DNA of 64,000 nucleotides from Halorubellus sp. JP-L1 (GTDB lineage Archaea; Halobacteriota; Halobacteria; Halobacteriales; Natrialbaceae): NCBI RefSeq assembly GCF_011440375.1, contig NZ_JAAOIR010000002.1, positions 372,001 through 436,000 of the forward strand. The letters are read 5' to 3'. Positions within the stretch are counted from its first letter, which is position 1, and every line of letters begins with the position of its first letter. Of this stretch, positions 16,260-25,603 are shown piece after piece. The translations under genes and the position numbers were made by a program. The notes beneath the pieces were generated by a model that worked only from the letters and a program-made list of their open reading frames with translations, did no database searches and was not told the DNA's origin.

Positions 16260-18050
16260 CTAGACGAGCGCCGCCATCTCGTCGAGGTAGTCGTCGTAGA
16301 CGTCGAGCGCCGACTGGATCGGGTCGCTCGTCGACATGTCCACGCCAGCGCCCTGCAGGAGTTCGAGCGGGTACTCGCGCGACCCCTTCGCGAGGAACTC
16401 GCGGTAGGGCGCGGCCGCGTCCTCGCCCTCGTCGATGATGCGTTGCCCGAGCGCGACCGCCGCCGAGATGCCCGTCGCGTACTGGTAGACGTAGTACGCG
16501 CGATAGAAGTGCGGGATGCGCATCCACTCGCGCTCGACGTGCTCGTCCACGGTCGCGGGCTCGTAGAACTCCCGCTTCAGGTCGCCGTAGATGGAGTCCA
16601 GGGCGTCCGGCGTGATCGCTTCGCCGTCCTCCTCGAGCCGGTGGGCCTGGTGTTCGAAGTCCGCGAACATCGTCTGGCGGTACAGCGTCGACCGCACCCG
16701 TTCGAGGTACTCGTTCAGGACGTGCCGGCGGAACTCGGGGTCCTCGACGGTCTCCAGGAGGTGGTGGGTGAGGAGCGTCTCGTTCACCGTCGACGCGACC
16801 TCGGCCACGAATATCTCGTAGTTCGAATAGACGTACGGCTGCGCGTCCTTCGTGTACTGCGAGTGCATCGAGTGCCCGAGCTCGTGGGCGAGCGTGTACA
16901 TCGACGAGATGTCGTCCTGGTAGTTCATCATGATGAACGGCTGCGTGTCGTACGTCCCGGCGGAGAACGCACCCGCGCGCTTGCCGTCGTTCTCGTACAC
17001 GTCCACCCATCGCGACGCCAGGCCCTCCTCGACGCGTGACTGGTACTCGTCGCCGAGCGCACCGACGGCCTCGACGACGTACTCCGTCGCCTCGTCGTAC
17101 TCGACGTCCGGACTCTCCGTTGCCGTCATCGGCATGTAGAGGTCCCACATCTCCAGCTCGTCGACGCCGAGGACGTCCGCCTTCAACTCGGCGTGCCGGT
17201 GGAGCTTGTCGAGGTTCTCCCGGACCGTCCCCACGAGGTTGTCGTACACATCCCCGGGAACGTTCGGGCCGTCCATCGCCGCCTCGCGCGCCGTCTCGTA
17301 GTTCCTGACGCGAGCCTCCTTCACGTCCGCCTTCACGGAGTTCTTGTACGCCGCTCCGACCGCGTTCCGGACGCCAGCCCACTCCTCGTAGAACGACTCG
17401 TGAACGGTCTGGCGGAACTCGCGGTCGGGCTCCTTCAGGAGCGTCGTGAAGTTCGACTGCGTGATCTCGACCGCCTCGCCGTCGGGCTTCTCGACGGTCG
17501 GGAACTCCATGTCCGCGTTCGCGAGCATGCTGTAGACGTCGCCCGTCCCGTGCGTCACCTCGCCCAGTTCCGCGAGCACCTCCTCGACCTCCGCCGACCG
17601 CGTGTGCGCCTTCGTCCGCAGGACGTCGTCGAGGTAGTGCTCGTACGCCTCGAGGCCGTCGGTCGACTCGACCATCGCCTCGACCGCCTCGCGACTCGCG
17701 CTCTGGATCTCGGGCTCGACGAACGACGCCGCGGAGCGCGCGTCCGACGCGAGCGACTGCGCACGCGCCGACTGCGCCTGGTACTGCTGGTTCGTCGTGT
17801 CCTCCGCGGACCGCATCTGCGCGTACGACGCCACCGTCGACACCTCCCGCATAACGTCGTCGCGCAGTTCGAGGGTCGAAAGCAGCGTCTCTCCGTCCGC
17901 GACGACCTCGCCCTCGTACTGCTGTAGTTCCTCGAGTCGTTCGCTGACGGCCTCGAACGCGTCCTCCCACTCGTCGTCGGAAGCGTAGACGCTCTCGAGG
18001 TCCCACTTGTACTGCTCGTCGATCTCTGACCGCTCGGGGACCGAACTCAT
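16260..18050 (-). CDS. pepF: Oligoendopeptidase F (M3 family)
   Basis: A 596-residue M3B zinc peptidase that degrades oligopeptides in the cytoplasm. The zinc motif HELGHSMHSQY starts at His389 (H389, E390, H393), and the third ligand Glu lies about 24 residues on in NYEIFVAEVAST. The N-terminal helical lobe (MREVSTVASYAQMRSAEDTTNQQYQ) is also typical. Length is full for PepF. There is no signal peptide. It is divergent from the M28 peptidase gene, which begins 143 bases away. Confidence 0.95.
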   Translation of the reverse strand: MSSVPERSEIDEQYKWDLESVYASDDEWEDAFEAVSERLEELQQYEGEVVADGETLLSTLELRDDVMREVSTVASYAQMRSAEDTTNQQYQAQSARAQSLASDARSAASFVEPEIQSASREAVEAMVESTDGLEAYEHYLDDVLRTKAHTRSAEVEEVLAELGEVTHGTGDVYSMLANADMEFPTVEKPDGEAVEITQSNFTTLLKEPDREFRQTVHESFYEEWAGVRNAVGAAYKNSVKADVKEARVRNYETAREAAMDGPNVPGDVYDNLVGTVRENLDKLHRHAELKADVLGVDELEMWDLYMPMTATESPDVEYDEATEYVVEAVGALGDEYQSRVEEGLASRWVDVYENDGKRAGAFSAGTYDTQPFIMMNYQDDISSMYTLAHELGHSMHSQYTKDAQPYVYSNYEIFVAEVASTVNETLLTHHLLETVEDPEFRRHVLNEYLERVRSTLYRQTMFADFEHQAHRLEEDGEAITPDALDSIYGDLKREFYEPATVDEHVEREWMRIPHFYRAYYVYQYATGISAAVALGQRIIDEGEDAAAPYREFLAKGSREYPLELLQGAGVDMSTSDPIQSALDVYDDYLDEMAALV

Positions 18051-18193
18051 GGGACGGGCTTGGCTGCAGCTTCAGGTAAGCGTTGCCACTCGCCACGCGT
18101 CCGAGAACGGGGTCAGACACGACCCCGAGCCGGGGGACAGACGCGACTCCAGGCCGGGGGAACTGGTTTAGGGTCGCGCCCGTAGCCACTCGC

Positions 18194-19522
18194 ATGAACC
18201 TCGACGCTGCACTCGGTCGGACGTGGCGCGACGACGCGCCCGAGGCGTTCCTGCGATCGCTGTGCGAGCTCGACGACCGGATGGCGGGCCACCCTGGCGA
18301 GGCGCGCGCCGCTGCGCTCGTCGCCGACGCCTTCGAGACCGCGGGTGTCCGCGACGTCACGCGGACGTCGTTCCCGCTGACGGTGTGGACGCGCGGCGAG
18401 ACGACGCTGCGCGTCACCGACCCCGTCGACCGCGCGTTCGAGGCGCTCGCGCTCCCGTACTCGCCGGGAGCGACGGTCGAGGGGCGCCTGGTCGACGTCG
18501 GCCACGGCACGCACGGCGAGATCGCGGCCGCCGACCTCGACGGCGCCGTCGCGCTCGCACGCACCGACTCCCCGGCCGACGGCCGGTTCGTCCACCGCAT
18601 GGAGTCGTTCGGGCACGCCATAGACGCCGGTGCCGAGGCGTTCCTGTTCCGGAACCACGTCGACGGCCAGCTCCCGCCGACGGGCTCGCTCCGGTTCGAC
18701 GAACCCGCTCGCGCCCCCGGCGTCGGCGTCTCGAAGGAGTCCGGCACGTGGCTCGCGGACTACGCCGACCGGGGCGCTCGCGTCGCGCTCGACGTCGACG
18801 CCACGATAGCGGAAGGACACAGCGAGTACGTCCACGGCGTCCTCGGGCCCGCCGACGCCGACCGCGAGGTCGTCGTCGTCGCGCACTTCGACGCGCACGA
18901 CGTCGCCGAGGGCGCGCTCGACAACGGCTGCGGGATCGCCGTCGCCGTCGCCCTCGCCCGTACGCTCGGCAGGCTCGACGCCGCGAACGACCTCGACGTC
19001 CGCGTCCGCGTCGCCGGCGTCGGCGCGGAGGAGGTCGGGCTCCGCGGCGGGTACGCGCTCGCCGACGCACTCGACCTCGAGGACGTACAAGCCGTGGTGA
19101 ACGTCGACGGAGCGGGCCGCCACCGCGACATGACAGCGATGTCCCACGGCAGCGACGACCTCGACGCTCTCCTGAACGCGGTCGGCGACCGCGTCGATCA
19201 CCCGATCGAGACCGAGACCGACCCGCATCCCTGGAGCGACCACTGGCCGTTCCTCCGCGCGGGCGTCCCCGCCGTCCAGCTATACAGCGACTCCGGCGAC
19301 CGCGGCCGGGGCTGGGGCCACACCGCCGCCGACACGTTCGACAAGACCGACTCGCGGATCGTCCGCGAACACGCGATGCTCGCGACGCTCCTCGTCCTCG
19401 AACTCGCCGACGCTGACGTCGCCCGAATCGACGACGCCGCGCTCCGCGACGCGATGATAGAGCAGGGATTCGACTCCGGGATGCAGGCGGCGGGGATCTG
19501 GCCGACGGAGTGGACGCGCTAA
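18194..19522 (+). CDS. M28 family zinc aminopeptidase
   Basis: A 442-residue co-catalytic zinc peptidase. An apical PA-like domain (about residues 75-200) precedes the catalytic domain. The metal site reads VVVVAHFDAHDVAEGALDNGCG (His, Asp), GAEEVGLRGG (catalytic Glu pair), NVDGAGRH (Asp) and the final HTAADTFDKT (His). M28 enzymes release N-terminal residues from peptides. There is no secretion signal, so it is probably cytosolic. A TATA-like tggtttaggg near 18163 lies about 28 bases before the ATG, supporting a leaderless start. Confidence 0.88.
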   Translation: MNLDAALGRTWRDDAPEAFLRSLCELDDRMAGHPGEARAAALVADAFETAGVRDVTRTSFPLTVWTRGETTLRVTDPVDRAFEALALPYSPGATVEGRLVDVGHGTHGEIAAADLDGAVALARTDSPADGRFVHRMESFGHAIDAGAEAFLFRNHVDGQLPPTGSLRFDEPARAPGVGVSKESGTWLADYADRGARVALDVDATIAEGHSEYVHGVLGPADADREVVVVAHFDAHDVAEGALDNGCGIAVAVALARTLGRLDAANDLDVRVRVAGVGAEEVGLRGGYALADALDLEDVQAVVNVDGAGRHRDMTAMSHGSDDLDALLNAVGDRVDHPIETETDPHPWSDHWPFLRAGVPAVQLYSDSGDRGRGWGHTAADTFDKTDSRIVREHAMLATLLVLELADADVARIDDAALRDAMIEQGFDSGMQAAGIWPTEWTR

Positions 19523-19551
19523 CTCGGCCCTTCAGGCGTCCCGGTCGGTCG

Positions 19552-19761
19552 TCACGCCGGAGCCAGCAGTCGCCGTCGGACGCGCCGAAGCGTCGTCGAC
19601 GCCCGGTAGTCGTACCACGCGACGAGCACGAACGCGAACGCCGCTGCTGCCGGCCAGTCAGCGGTCAACACGACGTACAGGGCGTGCACGACGAGCGCCA
19701 CGTAGAGGACGCGCGTCGCGACGCGCGCGGACCGGACAAGCCCGGTCGAATCGTCCGCCAT
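19552..19761 (-). CDS. Small two-helix membrane protein
   Basis: A 69-residue protein with two adjacent hydrophobic stretches (RVLYVALVVHALYVVLTADWPAA and AAFAFVLVAWYDY) and a basic tail (RRVRRRLLAPA) that would face the cytoplasm. I do not recognise the family. ATG at 19761 is preferred over a start 15 codons earlier because a hydrophilic N-terminus (MADDSTGLVRSARV) follows it. It is convergent with the M28 gene, 29 bases away. Confidence 0.55.
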   Translation of the reverse strand: MADDSTGLVRSARVATRVLYVALVVHALYVVLTADWPAAAAFAFVLVAWYDYRASTTLRRVRRRLLAPA

Positions 19762-19864
19762 ACTCCCCGATATGGTCGGGAGCGCAATAAGTTCCAGCGC
19801 TAGCATCCCACACGCACGGTGCCGTCGCCGCGACCGACGTCACCGATCCTCGTCGCAACCGAAG

Positions 19865-20698
19865 TCAGGGCTCGACGACGCCGTCCCGAAGCAACGCGGT
19901 GGTCGCGGCTCGGGCGACGGCGGTCTCGTTGGCGGCCGCGAAGACGGCGCGGGCGCTCTCGGCCGCCTCCGGATCGCGCTCGAACGTGACGCCGGGGTAG
20001 GTGACGTCCCGGAGGACGAGCGGTCCGGGCGGGGCGGGCCCGACGCGCTCGTGGTCCGGGATCGTCCCCGGGTCGAGCGTGCGGGAGACGGCGTCGAGGT
20101 CGCGGTCGCCGATCGCGACGGCGTGCACGAGCGAGACGAGTCGCCGGACGAGTTCCCAGAGGAAGCCGTCGGCTCGCACGTGGATCCGGAGCAAGTCGCC
20201 GTCGCGAGTCGCGGTCGCTCGCTCCACCGTCCGCGTGGTGTCGCGGTCGCTCGCGGCGGTCAAGTCCGCGAAGTCGTGCGTGCCCTCGACGCACGCGAGC
20301 GCCGCCGCTGCCCGGTCGACGTCGGCGCCGGGTGCGTACAGGTGGTAGTCGTACGCGCGACTGGTTGCGTCGTGGGTGGCGTGGAAGCCCTCGTCGACGT
20401 CCGTGCTCGCCCACGCACGGATCGAGCCGGGGAGGCGGCCGTTGAACGCGCGCGGCGTCAGCCAGTCCGGACAGTCGAACGCGACGGTCTGCGCGAGCGC
20501 GGACACGCCGGCGTCGGTGCGGCCCGCCGCCGCGTACCCGCGTGGGACGGGTCGCGCTCGATCCGTGGACGCGTCGCTCGCGAGCACGTCCAGGTCGGCG
20601 AGCGCGTCGAGGATGGCGTCCTCGACCGTCGGGACGTCCGGTTGGCGCTGGAAGCCGTGGTACGGCCGTCCGTCGTACGCGACGCGGAACGCACGCAT
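19865..20698 (-). CDS. truA: tRNA pseudouridine(38-40) synthase TruA
   Basis: A 277-residue enzyme that converts U38-40 of the tRNA anticodon arm to pseudouridine. The catalytic Asp62 is in GRTDAGVSA, and the family start FRVAYDGRPYHGFQRQPDVPTVEDAI and RADGFLWELVRRLVSLV are clear. Length is standard. The ATG at 20698 is the only start that gives the conserved N-terminus. It is followed downstream by the small membrane protein gene on the same strand. Confidence 0.94.
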   Translation of the reverse strand: MRAFRVAYDGRPYHGFQRQPDVPTVEDAILDALADLDVLASDASTDRARPVPRGYAAAGRTDAGVSALAQTVAFDCPDWLTPRAFNGRLPGSIRAWASTDVDEGFHATHDATSRAYDYHLYAPGADVDRAAAALACVEGTHDFADLTAASDRDTTRTVERATATRDGDLLRIHVRADGFLWELVRRLVSLVHAVAIGDRDLDAVSRTLDPGTIPDHERVGPAPPGPLVLRDVTYPGVTFERDPEAAESARAVFAAANETAVARAATTALLRDGVVEP

Positions 20699-20982
20699 GC
20701 CACCGGCTACGCGACCGGTCGGGAAGTGCGCTGTGGACGACGCGTACCGTCCTGGGTGGGGCGAACTGGCGACGCCGCCGCGGAGACGGCCGGGATTCGC
20801 GAGCGCGAGGTGGTGGCGTCGCGCTGGTCGTCGAGCCCACCCCGCGTCGACGTTCAGGTCACGCCGACGGTCGCCGCGCCATCGCCCATGAACCCTCGCG
20901 CTCGAACTCTCGCGCTCGAACCTTCGTCCGAGACGACGCCGACCGGCGACACGCTTACCGCCCCGGCGCCGAACCGTGAGGT

Positions 20983-21441
20983 ATGACCGAGTACTCGGGC
21001 GAGGAGGTCGCGGAACTCGTCGGCGACGACCTCGCCGCTCGCTTCGCACTCGACGACGGCCCGTACACGGACGCGGACCTGGACGCGCTCACGGACGCGC
21101 TCGCGGAGAGTGCCGAGCTCGCGGACGACGTCGCCGACGGCGACGTGGCGGCGCTCGCGACGTTACTCAGTCCGGACTTCCTCGACGCGCACTCCGAGTT
21201 CGAGTCGTTCGCGGCGTTCCTCGACGCCAGCCCGTGGCATCGCGACGACGTCGAGGCCGCGTTCGCGGGCCGCACCGACGGCGACGACGGCGACCCCGCC
21301 GCCGCGACGACGAGTTCGTTCCTCACGCGCACCACGTCGTTCCGGACGCCCGGCGAGATGGTGCAGGCCGCCGTCGTCTACCGCTGCCGGAGCGCACTCG
21401 AGGCGTCCTCGGAGCGCGACGGCGACGACGGCGAGACGTAG
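20983..21441 (+). CDS. Uncharacterised acidic haloarchaeal protein
   Basis: A 152-residue very acidic protein that I cannot place. It is largely helical (EEVAELVGDDLAARFALDDG, DLDALTDALAESAELADDV) with a C-terminal part reading SSFLTRTTSFRTPGEMVQAAVVYRC. There are no membrane segments or metal motifs. It is convergent with hisS, 18 bases apart, and is divergent from truA over a 284-base gap in which I see no further gene. Confidence 0.6.
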   Translation: MTEYSGEEVAELVGDDLAARFALDDGPYTDADLDALTDALAESAELADDVADGDVAALATLLSPDFLDAHSEFESFAAFLDASPWHRDDVEAAFAGRTDGDDGDPAAATTSSFLTRTTSFRTPGEMVQAAVVYRCRSALEASSERDGDDGET

Positions 21442-21459
21442 GCAGAAGTAGCGTCGCAG

Positions 21460-22764
21460 TCAGGCGAAGTCGTCGTACGTCGGGCGGTCGCGGTCGCCGG
21501 GGAAGTCGTCGACGGGCGCGGTCGTCTGGTCGCCGCTTTCCATGTCCTTGACGGTGACTTCGTCGTTCTCGAGGTCCTGCTCGCCGACGATGACGACGGT
21601 GTCGGCGTTGATCGAGTCCGCGTACCCCATCTGTGCGCCGAAGCTCCGCCCGGAGACGTCCGTCTCCACGACGTGTCCGCGCTCGCGGAGGTCGCGAGCG
21701 ACGCGCGCGGCGACGGCCCGCGTGTCGCCGACCTGGAGGACGTAGTAGTCCGTACTGAGTTCCTCCTCGGGCCAGACGCCCGCGCGCTGGAGCAAGAGTG
21801 GGAGCGTCGAGTTCATCACGCCCGGCGCGACGCCGACCGCGGGCGTCGGCTGGCCGCCGAACTCCTCGATGAGGTCGTCGTACCGGCCGCCGCCGAAGAC
21901 GGACCGGGAGACCTCGCCGACGGAGTCGAAGCACTCGAAGACGACGCCCGTGTAGTAGTCGAACCCGCGCGCGGTCGTCAGCGACACGTCGCAGTACTCG
22001 CGCACGCCGAAGTCCTCGGCGGCCGCGAGGACCTCGCGGAGGTTGTCGACGGCCGGCTCGACCGCCTCGGTGAACGCCACGAGTTCGTCGAGGTCGTCCT
22101 CGCCCGCGACGAGGAGGTCGTCGAACTCTCGGGCGTCGTCGTAGGACAGCCCCGCGTCCGCGAGCAAGCCGAGGTACTCGTTCTCGTCGACCTTCGCGCG
22201 CTTGTCGACCGCGCGGATCGCGTCCCGGACGTGCACGTCGTCGCCGTACTCCTCCAGGAGCGTCTCGAGGATGTCGCGGTGACTGACGCGGAACTCGAAG
22301 TCCTCGCCGTCGAGCCCGAGTTCGCGGAGCGCGTCCACGGAGAACGCGATCACTTCCGCGTCCGCGTCCGGCTCGCTCGACCCGAAGATGTCGACGTTCG
22401 TCTGGTAGAACTCGCGGAACCGCCCCTGCTGGACGGCCTCGTAGCGCCAGAACGGCCGCGTCGACCGCCACTTGATCGGCTTGCTGAGCGCCTGCTGCTT
22501 CGCGACGACCATCCGCGCGACCGTCGGCGTCAACTCCGGCGTGAGCGTCACCATCCGACCGCCCTTGTCCTCGAACGCGTACAGTTCCTCGACGATGTCC
22601 TCGCCGCTCTTGTCCGTCCACATCTCCGCGCGCTCGAGTCGCGGCGTCTCGATCTCGCGGAACCCGTACCGGCTGGCGACGCCCTCGATCTCGTCGATGA
22701 CCTGCCGGTAGGCGGCCATCTCGCGGGGATAGAAGTCAGTGAACCCCTTCAGTCCTTCGTACAT
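21460..22764 (-). CDS. hisS: Histidine--tRNA ligase
   Basis: A 434-residue class II synthetase that charges tRNA-His. Visible motifs are KGFTDFYPREMAAYR at the N-terminus, motif 2 (RPFWRYEAVQQGRFREFYQ), the HisRS-specific LTTARGFDYYTG, motif 3 (FGGGRYDDLIEEFGG and PAVGVAPG) and the C-terminal anticodon-binding domain. It lies 97 bases downstream of the PP-loop gene on the same strand, at the end of the cluster that begins with rps19e. Confidence 0.97.
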   Translation of the reverse strand: MYEGLKGFTDFYPREMAAYRQVIDEIEGVASRYGFREIETPRLERAEMWTDKSGEDIVEELYAFEDKGGRMVTLTPELTPTVARMVVAKQQALSKPIKWRSTRPFWRYEAVQQGRFREFYQTNVDIFGSSEPDADAEVIAFSVDALRELGLDGEDFEFRVSHRDILETLLEEYGDDVHVRDAIRAVDKRAKVDENEYLGLLADAGLSYDDAREFDDLLVAGEDDLDELVAFTEAVEPAVDNLREVLAAAEDFGVREYCDVSLTTARGFDYYTGVVFECFDSVGEVSRSVFGGGRYDDLIEEFGGQPTPAVGVAPGVMNSTLPLLLQRAGVWPEEELSTDYYVLQVGDTRAVAARVARDLRERGHVVETDVSGRSFGAQMGYADSINADTVVIVGEQDLENDEVTVKDMESGDQTTAPVDDFPGDRDRPTYDDFA

Positions 22765-22861
22765 ACCAGAGCGTTCGCGAGTCCGTCCCTCCAACCTTTC
22801 GCTTGCCGGCGCTCGCCCGGCGGGCGGTCCAGCGGACTCGCGACCGCCCACGGGCACGCCG

Positions 22862-23452
22862 CTACCGCGGTCCTTCGACGTACGTCTGGTCGTGCGCCGG
22901 GAACACGTCACGGACCGCGCCCTCGCCGTGTTCATCGCGGAGGAGCACGCGGAGCTCCGCCTCGTAGTCCGCGCGCGGGATCGACTCGCTCGGCCCGACC
23001 GTCACGTCGAGCGCGTCGTCGACGAGCCGGTCGACCGCGCCACGACCGAACCCGGAGAGCGGTGCGATGTAGTCCACGTCGTGGCGATCCTCGAGACTCT
23101 GGGCTTGCGCTCGCGACACCGTCGGCACCCGGTCGTCGCGGCGCGTCCCGTCCGCGATCGCGTCGAACTCCGACGCCGCCAGTCGCTCCAGTGCGTGCTC
23201 GTGGACCGCCTGGATGCCGTTCCGCGGGAAGCCGTCCGCGACCATCCGGTCGACCGCCTCCGTCGCCGCCGCCTCCGAGAGCGACAGGCGCTCGTGGTCG
23301 AACCCGACCGCGTCCGCCGCCGCTCGCGCGTGCTCCCAGTCGTCGGTCACGCCGAAGTGCCCGGTCACGAGCGTCACGTCGTAGAAGTCCTCGAGCAACA
23401 GCGCGGCGAGCGTCGAATCCTTCCCACCGCTGTAGAGCAACCCCAGCTCCAT
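22862..23452 (-). CDS. PP-loop ATP pyrophosphatase of unknown substrate
   Basis: A 196-residue N-type ATP pyrophosphatase. The PP-loop LLYSGGKDST is at about residues 5-14. The fold continues with VTLVTGHFGVTDDWEHARAAADAVGF and DAIADGTRRDDRVPTVSRAQAQSLEDRHDVDYIAPLSGFG. PP-loop enzymes adenylate a carbonyl or RNA base, as in tRNA thiolation, diphthamide amidation and asparagine synthesis. No cysteine suggests thiolation here. ATG directly follows the TAG of the PDCD5 gene with no gap. Its setting among S19e, PDCD5 and HisRS suggests a translation-related job. Confidence 0.85.
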   Translation of the reverse strand: MELGLLYSGGKDSTLAALLLEDFYDVTLVTGHFGVTDDWEHARAAADAVGFDHERLSLSEAAATEAVDRMVADGFPRNGIQAVHEHALERLAASEFDAIADGTRRDDRVPTVSRAQAQSLEDRHDVDYIAPLSGFGRGAVDRLVDDALDVTVGPSESIPRADYEAELRVLLRDEHGEGAVRDVFPAHDQTYVEGPR

Positions 23453-23800
23453 CTACCGACGACGGACGTTGAAGCTCTTGTCGTCGGGCTTGAGTTCCTT
23501 GAGGAGAGCCTTCATCTTCTCCTCGTCGATCTTCTCGCCGAGTTGCCCGCGCTGGGCGATCGCGACGATCTGCTGTTCGGCCTGCTCGCCGAACTCCGGC
23601 TTCGACATCTTCACGGAGTTCAGTCGCTTGCGCGCCCCGTCCGTGAGGTGCTGGCGAAGGACCGCCTTCTTCTGGGCCTCGGCCTGCTGGCGTCGCGCTT
23701 CCTGGGCTTCCGCGTCACCGGACTCCTGCTGTTTGCGCTCGCGCAACTCCTGCATCTTCTCCTCTCGAAGCTCCTCGAGGTCGTCCTGGCTGTCACTCAT
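23453..23800 (-). CDS. PDCD5/TFAR19-family DNA-binding protein
   Basis: A 115-residue charged helical protein. The N-terminal helix ([18 protein letters not shown]) is followed by the PDCD5 triple-helix core ([38 protein letters not shown]) and the end [16 protein letters not shown]. Archaeal members are called DNA-binding proteins, and the human homologue PDCD5 is an apoptosis-linked factor. It sits 86 bases downstream of rps19e and abuts the PP-loop gene. Confidence 0.93.
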   Translation of the reverse strand: MSDSQDDLEELREEKMQELRERKQQESGDAEAQEARRQQAEAQKKAVLRQHLTDGARKRLNSVKMSKPEFGEQAEQQIVAIAQRGQLGEKIDEEKMKALLKELKPDDKSFNVRRR

Positions 23801-23886
23801 AGGAACGCGTAGGGGCGTCGGCGAAAAAACGGTTTCGGGACTCGAAGACGGTCGCGCGACGAGCGACCGTCGCCCCGACGGCGTCC

Positions 23887-24342
23887 TCAGGCGTACTTCT
23901 CGAGTTCAGGACGGTCGAGGTCCTGCATGACCTCGCCGGCGGTGTCGTCGAGCAGACTCCGGCCGTCGGGCGTGATCGCGCGGCCCTGCCCCTCGCGGGT
24001 CTGGATGAGGTCCTCCTCCTCGAGTTGCTGGAGGAGCGTCCGGATGACCTTCTTCGAGCCGTCCTCGCGGTGCGTGCCCGAGACCTTGTAGCGGTTCGTG
24101 CCGTCCTTCGCGCCGCCGTACATCGTGGAGAGACGCTCGATGCCGATGGGTTCGTTGTCCGCGACCTTCCGGAGGAGGCTGGCGCCGCGGCGCGCCCAGA
24201 AGTCCTCCTGCTCGGGCGGGAGCTCCTTGCTGTTGCCCGTGGTCGTGAACTGCATCCAGTCCGGCTCCTCGAGTCGGTCCGAGAGGTCGTCGGCGAGGGC
24301 CTCGATGAGGTCCTCGGCCGGGACGTCGTACATCGTCGTCAT
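23887..24342 (-). CDS. rps19e: 30S ribosomal protein S19e
   Basis: A 151-residue ribosomal protein of archaea and eukaryotes. It reads [20 protein letters not shown], then [23 protein letters not shown] and [15 protein letters not shown], the S19e signature with a winged-helix-like core. The ATG at 24342 is chosen over one seven codons upstream because MYDVP is the conserved N-terminus. It is the first gene of the S19e-PDCD5-PP-loop-HisRS cluster. Confidence 0.96.
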   Translation of the reverse strand: MTTMYDVPAEDLIEALADDLSDRLEEPDWMQFTTTGNSKELPPEQEDFWARRGASLLRKVADNEPIGIERLSTMYGGAKDGTNRYKVSGTHREDGSKKVIRTLLQQLEEEDLIQTREGQGRAITPDGRSLLDDTAGEVMQDLDRPELEKYA

Positions 24343-24451
24343 TGCCGGTTCGTACCCCCGCACTGCCTAAAAGTCCATCGTATTCGATAGCCGCCGGTCG
24401 GCGCAGCGAACGCACGAAACGGCCGTCAGGCGGTCGCTCGAGCCGGCTCGG

Positions 24452-25480
24452 TCAGTTTCGAGCCGATATCGCGGCGACGGAGCCGCCGCCGAGGAGGAGC
24501 GGCAGCCAGTACGTCGCGGCGCGATGCAGGAGGACGGCTGCGGCGACCGTGCCGCTCCCGAGCGCCGTCACGGGCGTCAGGACGAATATGAGGACGGCCT
24601 CGATGCCGCCGAGGCCGCCGGGGAGTGGCGTGACGCCGGCGAGGCTCCCGAGCGGGATGGCGAGCATCGACGCGGCGACGACGTTCCAGGCGGGAACGTC
24701 GCTGACGGCGTACAGCGACAGGGAGAGCGACGCGATGGTGAACGCCCACCCGAGCGCGGACAGCGAGAGCGCGGTCGCGAGGTTCCTGCGGTCCGTCGCG
24801 ACGCGCTCGATGGCGTGGAAGAACCCCTCGATGCGGGCCTCGATGGCGTCGACGCTCACGCGCGAGACCACGGGAATGCGAGCGGACACCCGGCCGAGAA
24901 CGGGCGCGAGCCCGCGAACGATTCGATGCTCGATCGCGTACCGGTGACGCCACCCGAGGACGGCGCCGACGGCGAGCGCGACCGCGAGGGCGGCGACGGC
25001 GGCGGCGACGAACACGAGTCGGTCGTTGAACGCGATCGTGACCGCGTAGTAGCCGACTGCGAGCAGCGCGAACCCGATCGACGGCACGAAGTTCAGTCCG
25101 TCGACGCTCGCGATCGCGGCGAGCGCGGTCTCGTACTCGGTGTCGGCCTCGCGCGAGATGAACAGCGCACTCACGGGCTCCCCGCCCGCTTGCCCGAACG
25201 GCGTGACGTTGTTCGCGAACATCGCCGCGGTGAACACGACGAACGACTGGACGACGCTCATGGACAGCCCGAGGCTCGAGAGGACCGATCGGAGCGCCAG
25301 CCCCCACGACGTCAGCCAGCAGAGCGCGGCGAGGACGATGAGCGCGAGCACGCCCGGCGGTGCCTGCGCGAGTCGCTCGAGGACGTCGTCGACCCCGACG
25401 AACCAGAGCAACCCTGCGAGCACGAGTGCGGCGCCGACGAATCCGGCGACTATCGCGCGAGCGTCGACGTCCTCGAACAT
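24452..25480 (-). CDS. LPG-synthase-type (UPF0104) membrane protein
   Basis: A 342-residue polytopic membrane protein of the lysylphosphatidylglycerol synthase/UPF0104 transmembrane family (VLAALCWLTSWGLALRSVLSSLGL, FANNVTPFGQAGGEPV, LGSLAGVTPLPGGLGGIEAVLIF). The family includes flippase-type proteins of unknown lipid substrate. It lacks the C-terminal aminoacyl-transfer domain, so it is not an LPG synthase itself. ATG at 25480 puts the acidic tail FEDVDARAI before the first helix; an in-frame ATG ten codons earlier is possible. It is divergent from thiL. Confidence 0.85.
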   Translation of the reverse strand: MFEDVDARAIVAGFVGAALVLAGLLWFVGVDDVLERLAQAPPGVLALIVLAALCWLTSWGLALRSVLSSLGLSMSVVQSFVVFTAAMFANNVTPFGQAGGEPVSALFISREADTEYETALAAIASVDGLNFVPSIGFALLAVGYYAVTIAFNDRLVFVAAAVAALAVALAVGAVLGWRHRYAIEHRIVRGLAPVLGRVSARIPVVSRVSVDAIEARIEGFFHAIERVATDRRNLATALSLSALGWAFTIASLSLSLYAVSDVPAWNVVAASMLAIPLGSLAGVTPLPGGLGGIEAVLIFVLTPVTALGSGTVAAAVLLHRAATYWLPLLLGGGSVAAISARN

Positions 25481-25603
25481 ACTCGTCTCGTCGACCGCGC
25501 GCGATTTCAAGCCACCGCCTTCCAGGTCCGGGCTCGTCGCGACCTCGGGGTCGCGGCTCGGGGTATCGTTCGGCTTTTGTCACCGCGTCCAGTACCCCGA
25601 GGC

